Of a DNA stretch of 64,000 nucleotides, positions 11,901 through 23,546 are shown one piece after another. Origin of the DNA: Galeruca laticollis (lineage: Eukaryota > Arthropoda > Insecta > Coleoptera > Chrysomelidae). The notes beneath the pieces were generated by a model. It saw only the letters and a program-made list of their open reading frames with translations, did no database searches and was not told the origin of the DNA. Made by a program: the position numbers and the translations under genes. Each line of letters starts with the position of its first letter. The stretch's first letter is position 1. The DNA is taken from NCBI GenBank assembly GCA_963921935.1, contig OY998177.1:23335926-23399925 (forward strand), written 5' to 3'.

Positions 11901-13900
11901 GGGAATGGTCTGACAGAGACGGTTCATCCGATATATGCCAATATCTCATCATCTCCCCGACTCGTAGAGTGCATAGAGTTACATCTATTGATTATTCCTC
12001 CCCTCATTGTTATAAATGTTGGCATGTTGTCCACATCCGCAATATGTAGTTCTCGTGTTGTTGTCCTTGCTACCCCAGCTGAAGTGGTGTGTATAGGTAT
12101 CAGCACATACAACAACATCCAGTTTGTTATCATCTGGCGTAGTATATCAGGTTGGTTCTTCATGTTAGCCCCCGTTAATGGTTCTTCTGAGTCAATGGGA
12201 ATATATAGAGACACTATTATTGTCTCTAGTATATTTAGATCTGTAACATATACGAGTTCTTACTTTAGTACAATTAGTCCCCATTATCAGTCCCATTTCC
12301 CTAATATTTAGCCCCAGTATCTTATATTTGTTTATCCAAGCTTCTTGGATAAGCACGATGTCAATGTAAGCGGTCACAACCCTTTGATCAAGGACAACCG
12401 TGATCGTCTTTTTGTGCTGCATTTTTGGTTGTAGCACATTAAATGTCCTAAGAGGCTGTTGGTTCAGTTACTTGATGAGTCTCTGTTTCCTGTTCGGTCG
12501 TATTTTCGAAGGTCTGAAAGCTGGCTCGCTGAAATAAGTAGTACAGTCTCCATTGAGCCCGGACTAGTTGTTTCATTGACCCCTCATTAATCCGGAGCCT
12601 CATATACAATCCAATATCAGATTATTTGGAGCCAAGGATCATTCAACGATCAACCTTCAACCCTGGGTTTTGTTTTTCGAGTGTCTTTAGCCCCGCTTCC
12701 ATATCCTCTCTTATAGTTTCTGGAAGAAAGGCGAGGACTCGTTGCTGTTTTAGAAGCTCGTCACTATTGATGAGCTTACAATTTGTTTTACTTCAGATAG
12801 TCCCTCGTTAAATTGAATGACTCCTCATTGGCACTATCAGCCCATAATAGCTGCCCATGTATCGAGTGGCTTCAAACCTGGGCGCCTTCTGCACCTCGTC
12901 GCTCATTCTGGTCAGGTTCTCTTTAATAGTACTCACCGGATCTGCCGATATAGTTGTCCCTGGGATGTTTTTAGGGACCACGGCTGCCTTGATCCCTTTA
13001 AAGGCCACACTGTACTTCATACCACTAGTACCATCAGTAAATTTGGCTCTCTTCTCTTTTATTCCATCAGAGGTGCTCATCGCTGACACAATGCGCTTAT
13101 CACCCTTTGTCTGCTAGTTTTCACCCTTTTTCAATCATGAGGGAATCGGCAACACTACTATCTTCGTATCAATGACTTGTTTCTCCTTTTTTAATGCTTC
13201 TGTCTCTGAGCACCTGAAATTTTCCCATGTGGAGCTTTCTGATCCACAGGATTCGCTGTAGCGTCTCCCCTCTGGTATTTTTTTAGGCTTTCCAAGGTAT
13301 TAGTCGGCACTCAAGACTCTGTAGTCTCCATTGCCGTTATATCCTCCAAATCCCTTTTACTACTAAGAGTCTCAATAGGATCCTCACGTTTGTTTTTCGC
13401 TTGGTTCCCTCGAGTATAGGAGAAAAGAGGTCGATACTTGCAGGGCACCTTATGCATGTACAAGGATATATACAACGGAGTGCACCAGGTGCCCCGAGGT
13501 TAGTGGTCTAGAGACTGGCTTTCCCACGGCCATCCATCCTTTCGGTGACTACTCGTCCTTATGATTTGGAAAGTTTTTATAGTGGTTCTCATCCACGTAG
13601 GGCGGACGATTAAGCCTATCCTTCCAATCTGCATAGCTCGGCCTACCCTCTACAGGTCTTAACCTAGTAAGGGGGTCGTTGTTCTACTATGCTGTTAACG
13701 GTTTGTGTCGCGAGCTTGTCAGCGATAGGGTATTCGGAAATTCCCAATAGTCCTGTTCTTACCAGTACATACGTACGGGACGTTTCTTGCCGTCCCCCAT
13801 CCGCAACCCGGGGACGCCCCTAGTTCAACCCATTACCCTCCGATACCGAAGACCCCACTCTCCGGTATCGATGGGTAATGCTCAGAGAGTCGAAATCTTG
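8990..13900 (-). pseudogene. R1/LOA-like non-LTR retrotransposon, near full length but decayed
   Basis: Minus-strand order matches a gag, endonuclease, RT, RNase H element. 13089-12808 is a gag-like fragment. 12437-11749 is APE endonuclease (IDIVLIQEAWINK, then EPSLSDHSHIHFEID). 11056-10469 is RT, with DFADNLVIV in place of YADD. 10454-10218 is the RT thumb (KYLGVILDSKLNW). 9878-9540 is RNase H (YTDSQALLRAI, VWVPGLEGIAGSE). Many frameshifts and stops are present. Upstream to about 13900 is a more G+C-rich stretch, probably the 5' UTR. It is antisense in the DPP10-like intron. Clade placement is by motif style only and the outer ends are approximate. Confidence 0.75.
13831..13880 (-). other. 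18-bp stem hairpin in the retrotransposon 5' region
   Basis: Arms CATTACCCTCCGATACCG (13831-13848) and CGGTATCGATGGGTAATG (13863-13880) pair at nearly all positions around a 14-nt loop. It sits in the presumed 5' UTR of the antisense R1/LOA-like element. Confidence 0.7.
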
Positions 13901-14157
13901 GACAAGTTGTAGCAGATCCTCGAAAACTCACCGAGCGCAGGACGTTTCGACACAATATACGACAGTTTTTCTAAATCTGTCATCACGACTACATGAATGT
14001 CTCGTTTCGATCAACATCTTTGCTCCCAAGTTTCATATCCTTATTTGGTAATACCGTACTGAGGACGGCAAATGAGCCAGAAACATGCATGTCTGCGGTT
14101 ACCACTCTGTTTCAGTAGATTTTTTTTTGTGTGAATTACCGATGAATTTCTTTGTTG

Positions 14158-14159
<2 letters not shown>

Positions 14160-14196
<37 letters not shown>
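14160..14196. repeat. (TA)n microsatellite
   Basis: Alternating TA of about 37 bp, roughly 100 bp upstream of the second DPP10-like exon. Confidence 0.95.
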
Positions 14197-14198
<2 letters not shown>

Positions 14199-14293
14199 CG
14201 CTTAAGTTTCACCATTCTTTTTGGCCAACTGCTCCCAATTAATGAATATTTAATAATGAGCTCCAATATTAATATTATTCGATGTTTCTCCAG

Positions 14294-14499
14294 ATTCCTA
14301 TTATGCTGAAAAATACTTGGGCTTCCCTTCACGTCATATGCAAGAATACGACAATGCGGATTTAACAATGAAAGCTGCTAATTTAAATGGTCGTCGATTC
14401 TTATTGATTCATGGTACAGCGGACACAGAAATAACCTTACAGCATTCTTTGATGCTTGCCAAAGCATTGATAGAACAAAATATACTCTTCCAACAATTG
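14294..14499 (+). CDS. inactive dipeptidyl peptidase 10-like, penultimate exon
   Basis: Acceptor TTTCTCCAG ends at 14293 and donor GTAAGTGAA starts at 14500. The first two bases complete the codon left by the 7615-7970 exon, and the exon ends on a whole codon. It encodes SYYAEKYLGFPSRHMQEY and RRFLLIHGTADTEITLQHS. LLIHGTAD is the S9B segment carrying the catalytic Asp, which is kept here although the Ser is not. The intron before it is 6.3 kb and full of transposable elements. Confidence 0.9.
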
Positions 14500-14879
14500 G
14501 TAAGTGAATCAGTACAATATTGAATGGATAATAAACTAAATACTTTCAACAATTTGGGAAGAATGTGACGAATTTTTTAAATTCTTCGTCGGGGAGGATA
14601 TACTATATGATATTCTAAATAATCTTCAGCTCATGTTATCAACAAAGTTGTGTGATTGTGACTGCATTTCGTTGAAAATCTTTTAAAAGTACAGTAGTGT
14701 GCAATTTTTAGATAATTTGTAATAATCCTTTTTCCTGAATACCAAAATATATATTATAATCGCGCCTCCGCATAGTGTCCTACCCTTTCGGAATAACTTT
14801 AGTAATGTATTCTTAATATGTATAGAGAATAATGGAACTTATCAACTGGCCACCTAAAATTCCAAATTTACCCCTTTTT

Positions 14880-15401
14880 GAACGATGAAAATGAAACAAT
14901 TTAATTTGTTTAAATCTTCATTTATATGAACTAATGTTCAATTTAAACTGGTTGACGCGTTTCACTAACACAGTAGCTTTCTCAAAATGAATGAATGTAT
15001 AATTTAAAAATGTTTTAATATATACAGTGCATAAACTCAAAATTCTATTATAATAATGTTAAAAAAGGTATTGAAATAAATTACCTAGAAATTGATACAC
15101 TACAAACATACCTAAGCTATCTTCTAGGTAAAAAGGTTTAATAAAGAAGAGTGATTGATATTTAACCTAGAAGATAGCTTAGGAATGTTTGTAGTGAATC
15201 AATTTCCAGGTAATTTCCTTCAATACCTTTTTTAACATTTATATAATAGAATTCTGTATTTATGCACTGTGTATATTAAAACATTTTTTAAATTATACCT
15301 TCATTCATTTTGAGAGTAAAACGCCTCAACCAATTTAAATTGAACATTACTTCAAATTAATGAAGTTTTAAACGAATTAAATTGTTTTATTTTCATCGTT
15401 C
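14880..15401. mobile_element. foldback element (250-bp inverted arms)
   Basis: Left arm 14880-15129 and right arm 15164-15401 are inverted copies with a 34-nt loop. They begin GAACGATGAAAATGAAAC and end in its complement. There is no coding content. It lies in the last intron of the DPP10-like gene, so the pre-mRNA could form a long hairpin. Identity between the arms is high but not perfect. Confidence 0.85.
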
Positions 15402-15484
15402 AGTATGGATCCTCATCAAGTAAAAGCATCATCTATTAAATTCTTTAACCCTTCCTTCTGTGATTTCTAAAAGATATTGTTAAT

Positions 15485-15680
15485 AATAATAAAAATTATA
15501 CAGGATGAAAAAATACAAACAGATAGAAAGATTCACGCAATTAAACCCGACGTGGTAGTGAAGAACAAGAAAACAAAACAATTCCTGATAATAGATGTCG
15601 CAATTTCAGCGGACTTTAATTTCACAGAGGAGGAAGCGGATGAAATACTCTAATACAGAGACCTACAAAAAGTTGTCTAT
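15485..15680 (+). pseudogene. non-LTR retrotransposon C-terminal fragment
   Basis: Plus strand reads DEKIQTDRKIHAIKPDVVVK and QFLIIDVAISADFNFTEEEA. The PD followed by IIDVAI arrangement resembles the restriction-like endonuclease end of some RT elements, or the C-terminal domain of related retroelements in insects. It is short, ends in a stop near 15652, and is a truncated relic. Family assignment is tentative. Confidence 0.45.
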
Positions 15681-16029
15681 TTTATTCGTCTTGCCTACGT
15701 CACAACAAAAAATGGCGGATGTTTGACAAATTTTAGTTGACTATTGTTAATGGAACACCCAGTATATTTTGAGTAGTTTGGAAGAACCGGCCTTTACCTA
15801 TCGTTCAGTGTAAATTTTTTTCAAATCGGTTAACGAGTGACTGAGCAAATAATTTTTAAAATGAGAGATGCTTACTTAATACTTTTAATCATAGTAATTT
15901 TTTGTCAATTTCATCAACTTTGCGAATTGTCAGTCATTGTTATTGTCTGTTTTTATGTGAAAATGATGTTTTCAGACGTAAAAAAAAAGTTGTACTTACC
16001 TTTGCTGAAATAAAATCTGTGATTTTAAC

Positions 16030-16720
16030 TCAAAGACGTTTTTTCAGAGATTTTAATTAACAACCACCCACTCCAAAACAATTTGAAGTTGGTTCCGCAC
16101 TTATAAAGAAACTGGATCATTATCTCGAAAAAAAAACAATAACAATTAACAATTATATAGATGACACCATAGCTGTATATGACTTTGTTAGGAGATATCC
16201 AAAATCGTCGTTAAGAAAAGTTGCTTCCCATTTCTACATTAGTAATTCTAAAGTTCATAACATTTTGAAAGCAATAAAACTAAAACCTTATGAAATTCAA
16301 ATTCAGTAAATACAAATTCTGCAAAAATTTAATAAGGACTTCGAAGAGCGTATTTTTATATGTGAAATATTAATGGATCTTAGAAGGAGTACACCAAACG
16401 TCAATCTCATAATGTCTGTTAGAGCCACATTTCATTCAACTGTAGCAGTTAATAACCATAATTGCAGAATTTGGCTTAAGTAAATCCTCACGAGTTTGAA
16501 CAATATGAAAGAGATTCACTCAAGGTAAATGTGTGGTGTGCAGTCAACAACAATAAATTACATTTTTTTCGCTCAAAAACAATAAATGGAAATACTTATA
16601 CAGACATGTTGGAATTATTTTCCTATTCACAGCTGGATCAAGACGTGCAATTAAATGGTAATTGGAATGGAATCTATTTCCAGCAGGATGGGGCACCCCC
16701 CCTTTTTCTTTAATAGCTAG
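16030..16720 (+). pseudogene. IS630/Tc1/mariner superfamily transposase pseudogene
   Basis: Pieces in order: RYPKSSLRKVASHFYISNSK and VHNILKAIKLKPYEIQIQ (HTH region), a segment where the first catalytic Asp would lie (VRATFHSTVAVNNHNCRIW), then VNVWCAVNNNKLHFF and IYFQQDGAPP, which is the second catalytic Asp block. The last block with the third acidic residue is missing: similarity stops at about 16715. Frameshifts separate the parts. It lies within the last DPP10-like intron. Confidence 0.65.
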
Positions 16721-17039
16721 AAACTCTATTGAAATTAACTGTGTCGACCCTTACTTGGTGGAAACAACTCATATTAGTGTTTTAAATGAAACTCACGGTT
16801 TCTAGTTAAATCCAAAATATAATAAAAATTGTTGAAAATTCTAAAAAATTGACAATTGTTTCGATAAACTAATATCATCGTCAGAATGACAGAAGTTACA
16901 TTTCATTTGGTGCCTACCTGATGTTTAGTATTTATTTTTGGCTAGATCAAGAAGTGACCTAACTTGTGATTGACTTAATATATGTTAAAAGAAAAAAAAA
17001 GAAGATGTTATATTACAAATATTGAAGCTTAGATATTAT

Positions 17040-17330
17040 TAGCCCTATGGCGATATCCTGGATATCATTTTTCCAATCAAGATCAGTATAACTGTGCAAT
17101 GATATAGAAAACCAGGAAAACTATATCTGCTGATCTTTACAATCATCTCTTAAAAAGACAGTTTCTTAGTGGAGAACTCCCTAGATTTAACTGTTCATTG
17201 TCAACTTCATATTGTGGGTTTCTTAAATGTCTTCTAATTTCCAATTCTTCAAGGAAATCCAGTTCTTGTTTCTTTTCACAAATATGCAGCACTTCTAGTT
17301 TTGTGTTAGGTGTCAATGAATGATTGGTGT
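17040..17330 (-). pseudogene. Penelope-like element, GIY-YIG C-terminal fragment
   Basis: Minus strand from 17325 reads SLTPNTKLEVLHICEKKQEL and DFLEELEIRRHLRN, a pattern typical of the end of PLE ORFs downstream of the GIY-YIG core. Stops follow. The segment 16800-16930, with AATATCATCGTCAGAATGAC, may be another piece of the same element. Confidence 0.45.
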
Positions 17331-17368
17331 CAACATCTACCTAGTTCTATAGCAGCACTGGCTGTGGT

Positions 17369-18560
17369 GAGCTGAAAATCGATAGGGTTCATCTTTGAGA
17401 TTTTCTGAATAATATTCAATAATAAAATTGATGAGTTTTTGCATTCTGGAAGGTGTATCGTGCTAACAAACTGAAATTTCAAAAAATTACAAAAATGTCG
17501 TACTTCAAGTACCATAGCATCCGTTGTACTGGCTAATGTGGGCTGAAAATCAATAGGGTTCACCGGTGAGATGTTCTGAACAATACTCAATCATAAAATC
17601 GGTAATTTGTTGCACTCCGGAGGCTGTATCGTGCTAACAAGACATGTAACGAAAAGTGGCCGACGACAACGACGGCGACGACGACATACACACAGGATTT
17701 TTTTTCTAAATACCATTTTACTTTCCCGCCTAACCTATCTAATATGCGAGAAAAGTATTGGTTTACTCCAAAAAAAATCCTGTGTTTATGTCGTCGTCGT
17801 TGTCGTCGGCCACTTTTCCTTACATGTCTTGTTAGCACGATACAGCCTCCGGAATGCAATAAGTCACCAATATTATGATGAAATATTATTAAGGACATGT
17901 TACAGATAAACCCTATCGATTTTCAGCTCACCAGAGACAGTAAAACGGGTCCTATGGTACTTAAAGTCGATATTTTGTAATTTTTTGAGAAATTTCAGTT
18001 TGTTAGCACTATACAGCCTCCGGAGTTCAACATGTCACCAATTTTATGATTCAATATTATTCAGGACATCTCACTGATGAACCCTATCGATTCTCAGCTC
18101 ACCAGAGCCAATACAACAGATGCTACAGTACTTTATGTACGATATTTTTGTCATTTTTGGAGAAGTTTCAGATTGTTAGCACGATACTGCCTCCGGAGTA
18201 TATACAAGTCACCAATTTTATGATTGGATATTATTCAGAGCGTAACAAAGATGCATCCTATGGATATTCAGCTCACTAAAGCCAGTATAACGGGTGCTAT
18301 GGTACTTGAAGTACCAAATTTTTGTAATTTTTTGTGAATTTTCAGTTTATTAGGACGATACAGCCTCCAAAGAGTATACGATTGAATATTGTTCAAGTTG
18401 TCTCACAGAAGGACCCTATTGATTTTTAGTTGACTAGAGCGAGTACAGCGGGCCCTATATATCCAGATATACTAAATTTTTGGTTATTTTTGGAGAAATT
18501 TCGGTTTGTTAGCACGATACATCCCCCGAAGTTTATAAAAGTAACAATTTTATGATAGAA
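17369..18560. repeat. 171-bp satellite in inverted array
   Basis: The landmark GCTGAAAATCGATAGGGTTC (minus form) occurs at 17371 and 17542, spacing 171. Its complement form CCCTATCGATTTTCAGCTC starts at 17911, 18082, 18256 and 18414, spacings 171, 174 and 158. So about two units lie in one direction and about four in the other, facing each other around 17700-17770. The units have diverged by roughly 10-20 percent by eye. There is no coding potential. Confidence 0.85.
17632..17837. repeat. inverted repeat at the centre of the satellite array
   Basis: Arms 17632-17706 and 17768-17837 are inverted copies containing a GAC/GTC-triplet-rich segment (GTGGCCGACGACAACGACG) and a T-run. The loop segment 17716-17762 recurs inverted at 18662-18708 (landmark TCTCGCATATTAGATAGGTT), so copies of the loop sequence bracket the larger half of the array. 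Confidence 0.75.
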
Positions 18561-18915
18561 TATTGTTCAGGTCCACAGATGCGGAAAAGTTAGTTCCAAT
18601 CTTCAAAATCGTTTACTTATTTGTTGTTCTTGATGAAAAACTTGAAACTAACTCGAAAATTGGTAAACTTTTCTCGCATATTAGATAGGTTGGGCGGAAA
18701 AGTAATACATTATTTTCTTGTATTTTTTGGAATTTGCACGTTACTGAACTTTTAATACAATATTTAAAAAATTCAGTTATAACCACAACTTTTTCTCAGT
18801 CACCATGAATTGATACGGTATAAGAAACTAGTATGAAGAAATCATTTTATATATTAGAATTTGAAAACAGCCAATAGGAACTTATATTACACTAATATTG
18901 TTTGCATTTTTTCAG

Positions 18916-19050
18916 GAATATCCGGACGAAGGACACAATTTCAATAAAAAGGCTTTGCTTCATATGTACAAAGAAATAGATTCCTTTTTCAATGATTCCT
19001 TTGGACCTGTCTACGAAGAGTGGAACGACGAATCTTCATTTTTCATCTAA
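18916..19050 (+). CDS. inactive dipeptidyl peptidase 10-like, last exon
   Basis: Acceptor TGCATTTTTTCAG ends at 18915. The frame begins on a whole codon, matching the phase of the preceding exon, and runs 44 codons to TAA at 19048-19050. It encodes EYPDEGHNF, the S9B block containing the catalytic His, which is conserved, then an amphipathic C-terminal segment ending FGPVYEEWNDESSFFI. The length fits the end of a DPP6/DPP10 protein. No canonical AATAAA was seen in the next 250 bp. Confidence 0.88.
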   Translation, partial: EYPDEGHNFNKKALLHMYKEIDSFFNDSFGPVYEEWNDESSFFI

Positions 19051-19399
19051 TCTAGTCTAAAATACATGTACGTCATTTTGGTGTCCGCCGACTACGAAAC
19101 AAAATGACCAATTTGAAGAGGACCTTTTATACATTTATCGAAATATCCAGTGACGTCCAAAATTTGGAAAACTTTGGACCACGAATTATATCAGGAGTTT
19201 TATTCCTTCTATAACTTACTTCGATGTTAATCAGACGCTCATATAGGAGTTTCAGATTTTTCGTATTTACGAGTAAAATTTTCGAGAAAAAATTTATTAG
19301 TGCTATATTGATCCTGATATATAGAGTGTCCCTCATAATGTGGTCAAATTTGACAAAAAGTTTAGTTTCTTTGCCATGGTTTACTTTCTGCTATGTTCT

Positions 19400-20300
19400 T
19401 CTACATCTAAATCTTCATCTCATTCTTGGTGTGTTGGCTGTCTCGATTTTCATCTTCCGGTTTTTGGTATATAAACTGGATAATACTTCCATGAACAATT
19501 CCATATACTTGGTTTTTATCTTTCTGAGTATCTGTCCATTTACTAAGAAAGTATGTTCTATACCATCAATTAGTCTTACTTTTGCTGATGTTCTTGCTGA
19601 TATTTCTTCGTACAACACATCTGAGTCTGTTATGAGGGCGCCCAGGTGAATTTCCGTTATTTCAGTTCCTCATCAATTATTTATAATAATTTCGTGTTTA
19701 TTTTCACTGTTTCAGTCTTCGTGTAATTTATCTCTATATTCGCTATATATTTATTCAGTATTTCTTCGCATAAAGTTTTATCGACTCTTGCTATTATTAC
19801 CGTATCGCCTTTCTAACATATTTCTGATACTTTCATTCCGTGCATCTTTCTGTCTACCATTCATATTTGTTTAAACCTTTGACTGCCTTGTTTAGGACCA
19901 GCAGAAACAATATCGCTATCCGGAAACATCCTCACGTTACTCCTTTGGTTGTTATTGTTCCAAACATTCTTGAAATTTTGTGTTTCACTCATAGGTGTTT
20001 TTCTCCCTTCATTCTATAAAAAGCTTTCTCTAAATATATGAGCTAATGTATATTTTTTGGTCTTCATTTGTTGCTCAGTTTGGTCTAAAACCGAATTGCG
20101 TATCGTCAACTGTATCTAAAATACAGTTGGGACAAGCAAGTTCTCTTATTATTTTGTTCATTATGTTATGGTATCCGGGTACTTTTCCAGGTTTGCATGT
20201 CCTAATCATTTCTTCTAAATTCGGGGTTCTTATTTCTTCTTTCACTGCTTCGAGTAAAGTAATATTTCCACCTTTCAATGAATCTTTCCGGTATTATAAT
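19400..20300 (-). pseudogene. non-LTR retrotransposon reverse transcriptase relic
   Basis: Minus strand has KPGKVPGYHNIMNKIIREL, TQFGFRPN, FLLVLNKAVKGLNKYEW and GDTVIIARVDKTL (ADD-like region), which are the RT palm blocks of a jockey- or RTE-like element in the right order. Frames change at nearly every block and stops are many. It starts about 350 bp downstream of the DPP10-like stop codon, antisense. Limits are approximate. Confidence 0.55.
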
Positions 20301-21480
20301 TTCTCCTTTCTCTATTATCATGGTTTTCAGTCACTTGTGTTTTGGTTTTTTTTTTATATGTATTGGGGTTCCACAAAAAAATTTCAGGATTTTTCTGATG
20401 TTATTGGTAGATGACAATAACATTAGACATGAATATATGGAAATAATATCTTCTTCTTCAATTGGACACTATACGTGATAGAACAAGTGAGGCTCAGTAA
20501 CTTCTGCACCATATTCTAAACGCTATGTATCTAGAATTGATTCAAATTTAAAAAAAGAAAATATTTTACCTTCGCCAACTTATAAATTCTTTAAATACTG
20601 TAGACTAAGATCATATTTGATGAATTTTGCTGTACGGATTTTGCTATTGCACATTTTACAATTCATTATAATGAAATCTATTATAGTGAAGTTCTAGAGT
20701 ATTTTTGAAATTTATTGAGAAATATTTACACAGATAATTCAAATTTCATAAATATAAACAAGCGGAATATCATTTATTATTCCTCATTCATGCTAAAAAA
20801 GAATGAATGTACTAACATTCATTTTCGTCCATCAAATATTATTGTCATTGTTTCTTTTTTCGAAAATTTTACATTGTTAAGTGTTCAGTAATCCTAACTA
20901 TCTGTTGTCGTGAACAGGAATTATGATGTGTGATCAGTTCAAGTAAAATTAAAATTGGTATCATATTAGAAACAAAGTCACCATTTGGTTAAAGGCCCCT
21001 GATACTAATATTATATGGGACCCACCATATCTGAGAATTCAAAAACCTGAAAATATAAACTAAATAAAATGGGATACTTTTTTTAAGAAACAATTGAACC
21101 ATTTGCAAAACTTAATAGCTTCAGAATTATCTTTTAGAGGATTAAGTTGTAAATCGGGGATTCCGAACTTGAGAAAAATAATCATTACTTCTACTTTTGT
21201 GAATAATTTTCATATGACATATAAGAGATTGATTTTTTCTCAGTAGTGCAGGTTAATTAATATTTTTTGATAAATAATTAGTTTGGCAATTATTGCACTG
21301 GTTTCGTACAGGGATTGGACTGAGTATTGGAAGATAAATAATCCGGCATACTGAATTCGAATATAAAGTGGTACGGCGGGGGTTCAAAAGGGTAAAAATG
21401 TTTTTTTTTTCTTGATTTGGAGCAAAATATCTGATTTTAGCAGAAAAAGTTGAACGGAAAACTTGTAAAAAATAAAAAAA
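20301..21480. other. no recognisable gene
   Basis: A+T-rich sequence with frames too short and too poor in composition to support a gene. 20301-20480 may be the degraded upstream part of the retrotransposon to its left. Confidence 0.4.
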
Positions 21481-21499
21481 ATAGACAACTTCACTTAAT

Positions 21500-21665
21500 G
21501 AATTTTTTGCACCATATAATTTTATTTATGTATTTTTATTTTAACAAATGTTCATAATGCCTACCGTTTACTTCTAACTAATTAACCAATGCAACCTCTG
21601 TTGTGTTCCTTAAGTGTGCTTTGGAATTATATTTTTGAATGGCTCTTGAGGGAATCCAAGTTTGT
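21500..21665 (-). pseudogene. mariner-type transposase C-terminal scrap
   Basis: Minus strand reads KAHLRNTTEVALVN, a stop, then LEVNGRHYEHLLK, which resembles the last 30 residues of mariner-like transposases (pattern NGxHFEHLL). Nothing upstream can be joined to it by eye. Confidence 0.4.
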
Positions 21666-21897
21666 GATAAAATATAGGGTGTTCCATTTCAAAAATAAGT
21701 TATTATAGCTACACCTTTCTAGAACATCCTATATATACAATAATATTTTCAGATGTGATATAACTTTCACCAAATTTGGAAAATTCTATCCTCTACCATA
21801 ACTGCACAATCGTCCGAGACCAGAACTTTGGGACACCGTGTATATGTACAAGTATTAATTTTCTTCAACCTTCCATAAATAGATTATAAATATTTAC

Positions 21898-21899
<2 letters not shown>

Positions 21900-21947
<48 letters not shown>

Positions 21948-21969
21948 ATATATAAATATATATATATAT
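21900..21969. repeat. (TA)n microsatellite, interrupted
   Basis: About 70 bp of TA with TTTA and AAAT interruptions. Confidence 0.95.
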
Positions 21970-21984
21970 AATTTTCAGTACAGT

Positions 21985-22085
21985 ACAGTACTAGGAATAT
22001 TGTATGATCATATGCTATGTAACACTGTCCATAAGCGACAATGTGTAAGAAAGAAACAAGTGTATTCAGTGTACCACTCTTTTCT
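21985..22085 (+). repeat. dispersed repeat, copy 1 (copy 2 inverted at 33110-33195)
   Basis: AGTACTAGGAATATTGTATG through AGCGACAATGTGTAAG to TTTCTTTAACAGG is clearly related to the minus strand of 33195-33095. The segment directly follows a (TA)n tract and CAGTACAGTACAG. In both copies a GT-containing donor-like site follows GACAATGT. Nature unknown. Confidence 0.55.
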
Positions 22086-22913
22086 TTAACAGGAAATCAA
22101 AACATACGAAAGAAGTATCATAATATAGAATGTGTATTTCAACACTCAATGTTGTATTTGTAGTCAAGTCAAAATATGAAATGGAAAAACATGAAATTAT
22201 GTGTGCTTCGCAATCATTTAAATATGGTACTTCTTCAATTTGGGTATTTTTTATGGCATTCAATGGGATAATAATATGACTAAGGATTGGGCAAAGGAGC
22301 CAATGAATAATTAATTTATTATTGATAAAAAATACTGTGTAACGCTCGTACAATTAAGCACCCGAGGCGGATGAACGTGATTCATTTGTATCACTAGGGG
22401 GGCACTGACAGTATCGGGGCATACATTGTCCACGTCTATGCGTCAAAACTATTAGCGACTCTCGAACAATAGTTCTCTTGACAATTTATACAAATCACTG
22501 AGCAATACATGCTTATACCCACTTTCACTTCCCTTTAGCACTACCCCTTCTTAGGCTTAAAGCAGATTCTTTAGGACAATGGCTACAACTGAATATACGA
22601 GAAAAAGATGTCCGAAATTAAGAGATCTACAATTTTGATAAATAATCGGGAAAATTTCATAAAACTGGACAGTTGAGAAGGGAATGGCGAAAAATGAAAA
22701 ATATGGAGGAAAAAATGGTAAATTTATGCTTTCCGATGTAATAAATTCAAAGTAATGGATTTTAATTTTAAAACAAGTTGGTACATTAAATTAAGAAGGG
22801 AATGTTTTTTGCCTGATACTAAGCGTTATCAAGATATCGAATTAACCGAGTTTTTAGTGAGAGGGGTTCAGCTGGCATTCGGAGAACACCGCAAACTGAA
22901 AATTATGCGCTCA

Positions 22914-22944
<31 letters not shown>

Positions 22945-23546
22945 CTATCCCCCAATACGAAGCCCAATCTACCATATCACTAATGTTATACGAAGCCCAC
23001 CACCGACATACGAGGCCCGATTTTGGGCTTCCTAAAGACAAGCGTGTATAAATTTGTTCAGCGTTTCCCCCACCCACATATTGTCTGTTGTCGAATTTTC
23101 GTATGGGACTCTTATGCCTGCCTTTTTTGATCAGATATACTCGTATTAGTTCGCCAAAATTCCGCCACGCGTCTCAAGGGAATGATCTGTATATATCATA
23201 TACAATCTGTATATGTTTGTCCGATTTTACCCGCCCGGCAAAAAGATAATATAATTCGAAGCCCTGAAATCTGGCAACTGTTTAACCGATAATTTATACA
23301 TTAATTCGTAATAGTTTGTGATAGTTTAATATTATGTTTGATATACCAGACAAGTGCACATGCATTAATAGATGATGAATAGAAGTAAACGTTTAGTGGC
23401 TTTAAATACCCTGGATGAGTTACTTATTATATTATTACACAAATCAACAATTCCGATATTATTCACATGGTGGTAACAAAAATGTTTCAATTTATTCACA
23501 GAATGCTAGAAACGCATATACAACGGGGTCGTGGTCCAGAATTATA
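22086..23546. other. no recognisable gene; short (TA)n at 22915-22944
   Basis: Anonymous A+T-rich sequence with one 30-bp TA tract. The 98-codon frame at 22755 contains the TA tract and is not convincing: residues before it resemble no family I know. Confidence 0.4.

Noticed and set aside
12817..13117. Two overlapping plus-strand frames of 86-89 codons
   Set aside because: Antisense to the gag-like part of the R1/LOA-like relic, with no recognisable domain.
17587..17909. About 100-codon frames on both strands with Arg-rich and Val-rich runs
   Set aside because: They translate the inverted triplet-rich arms (GAC/GTC); both strands give near-identical peptides because the region is palindromic.
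19224..19649. 141-codon plus-strand frame
   Set aside because: Shadow of the minus-strand retrotransposon relic; the minus frames carry RT-like motifs and this one does not.
22755..23051. 98-codon plus-strand frame
   Set aside because: Contains a TA tract and no recognised motif.
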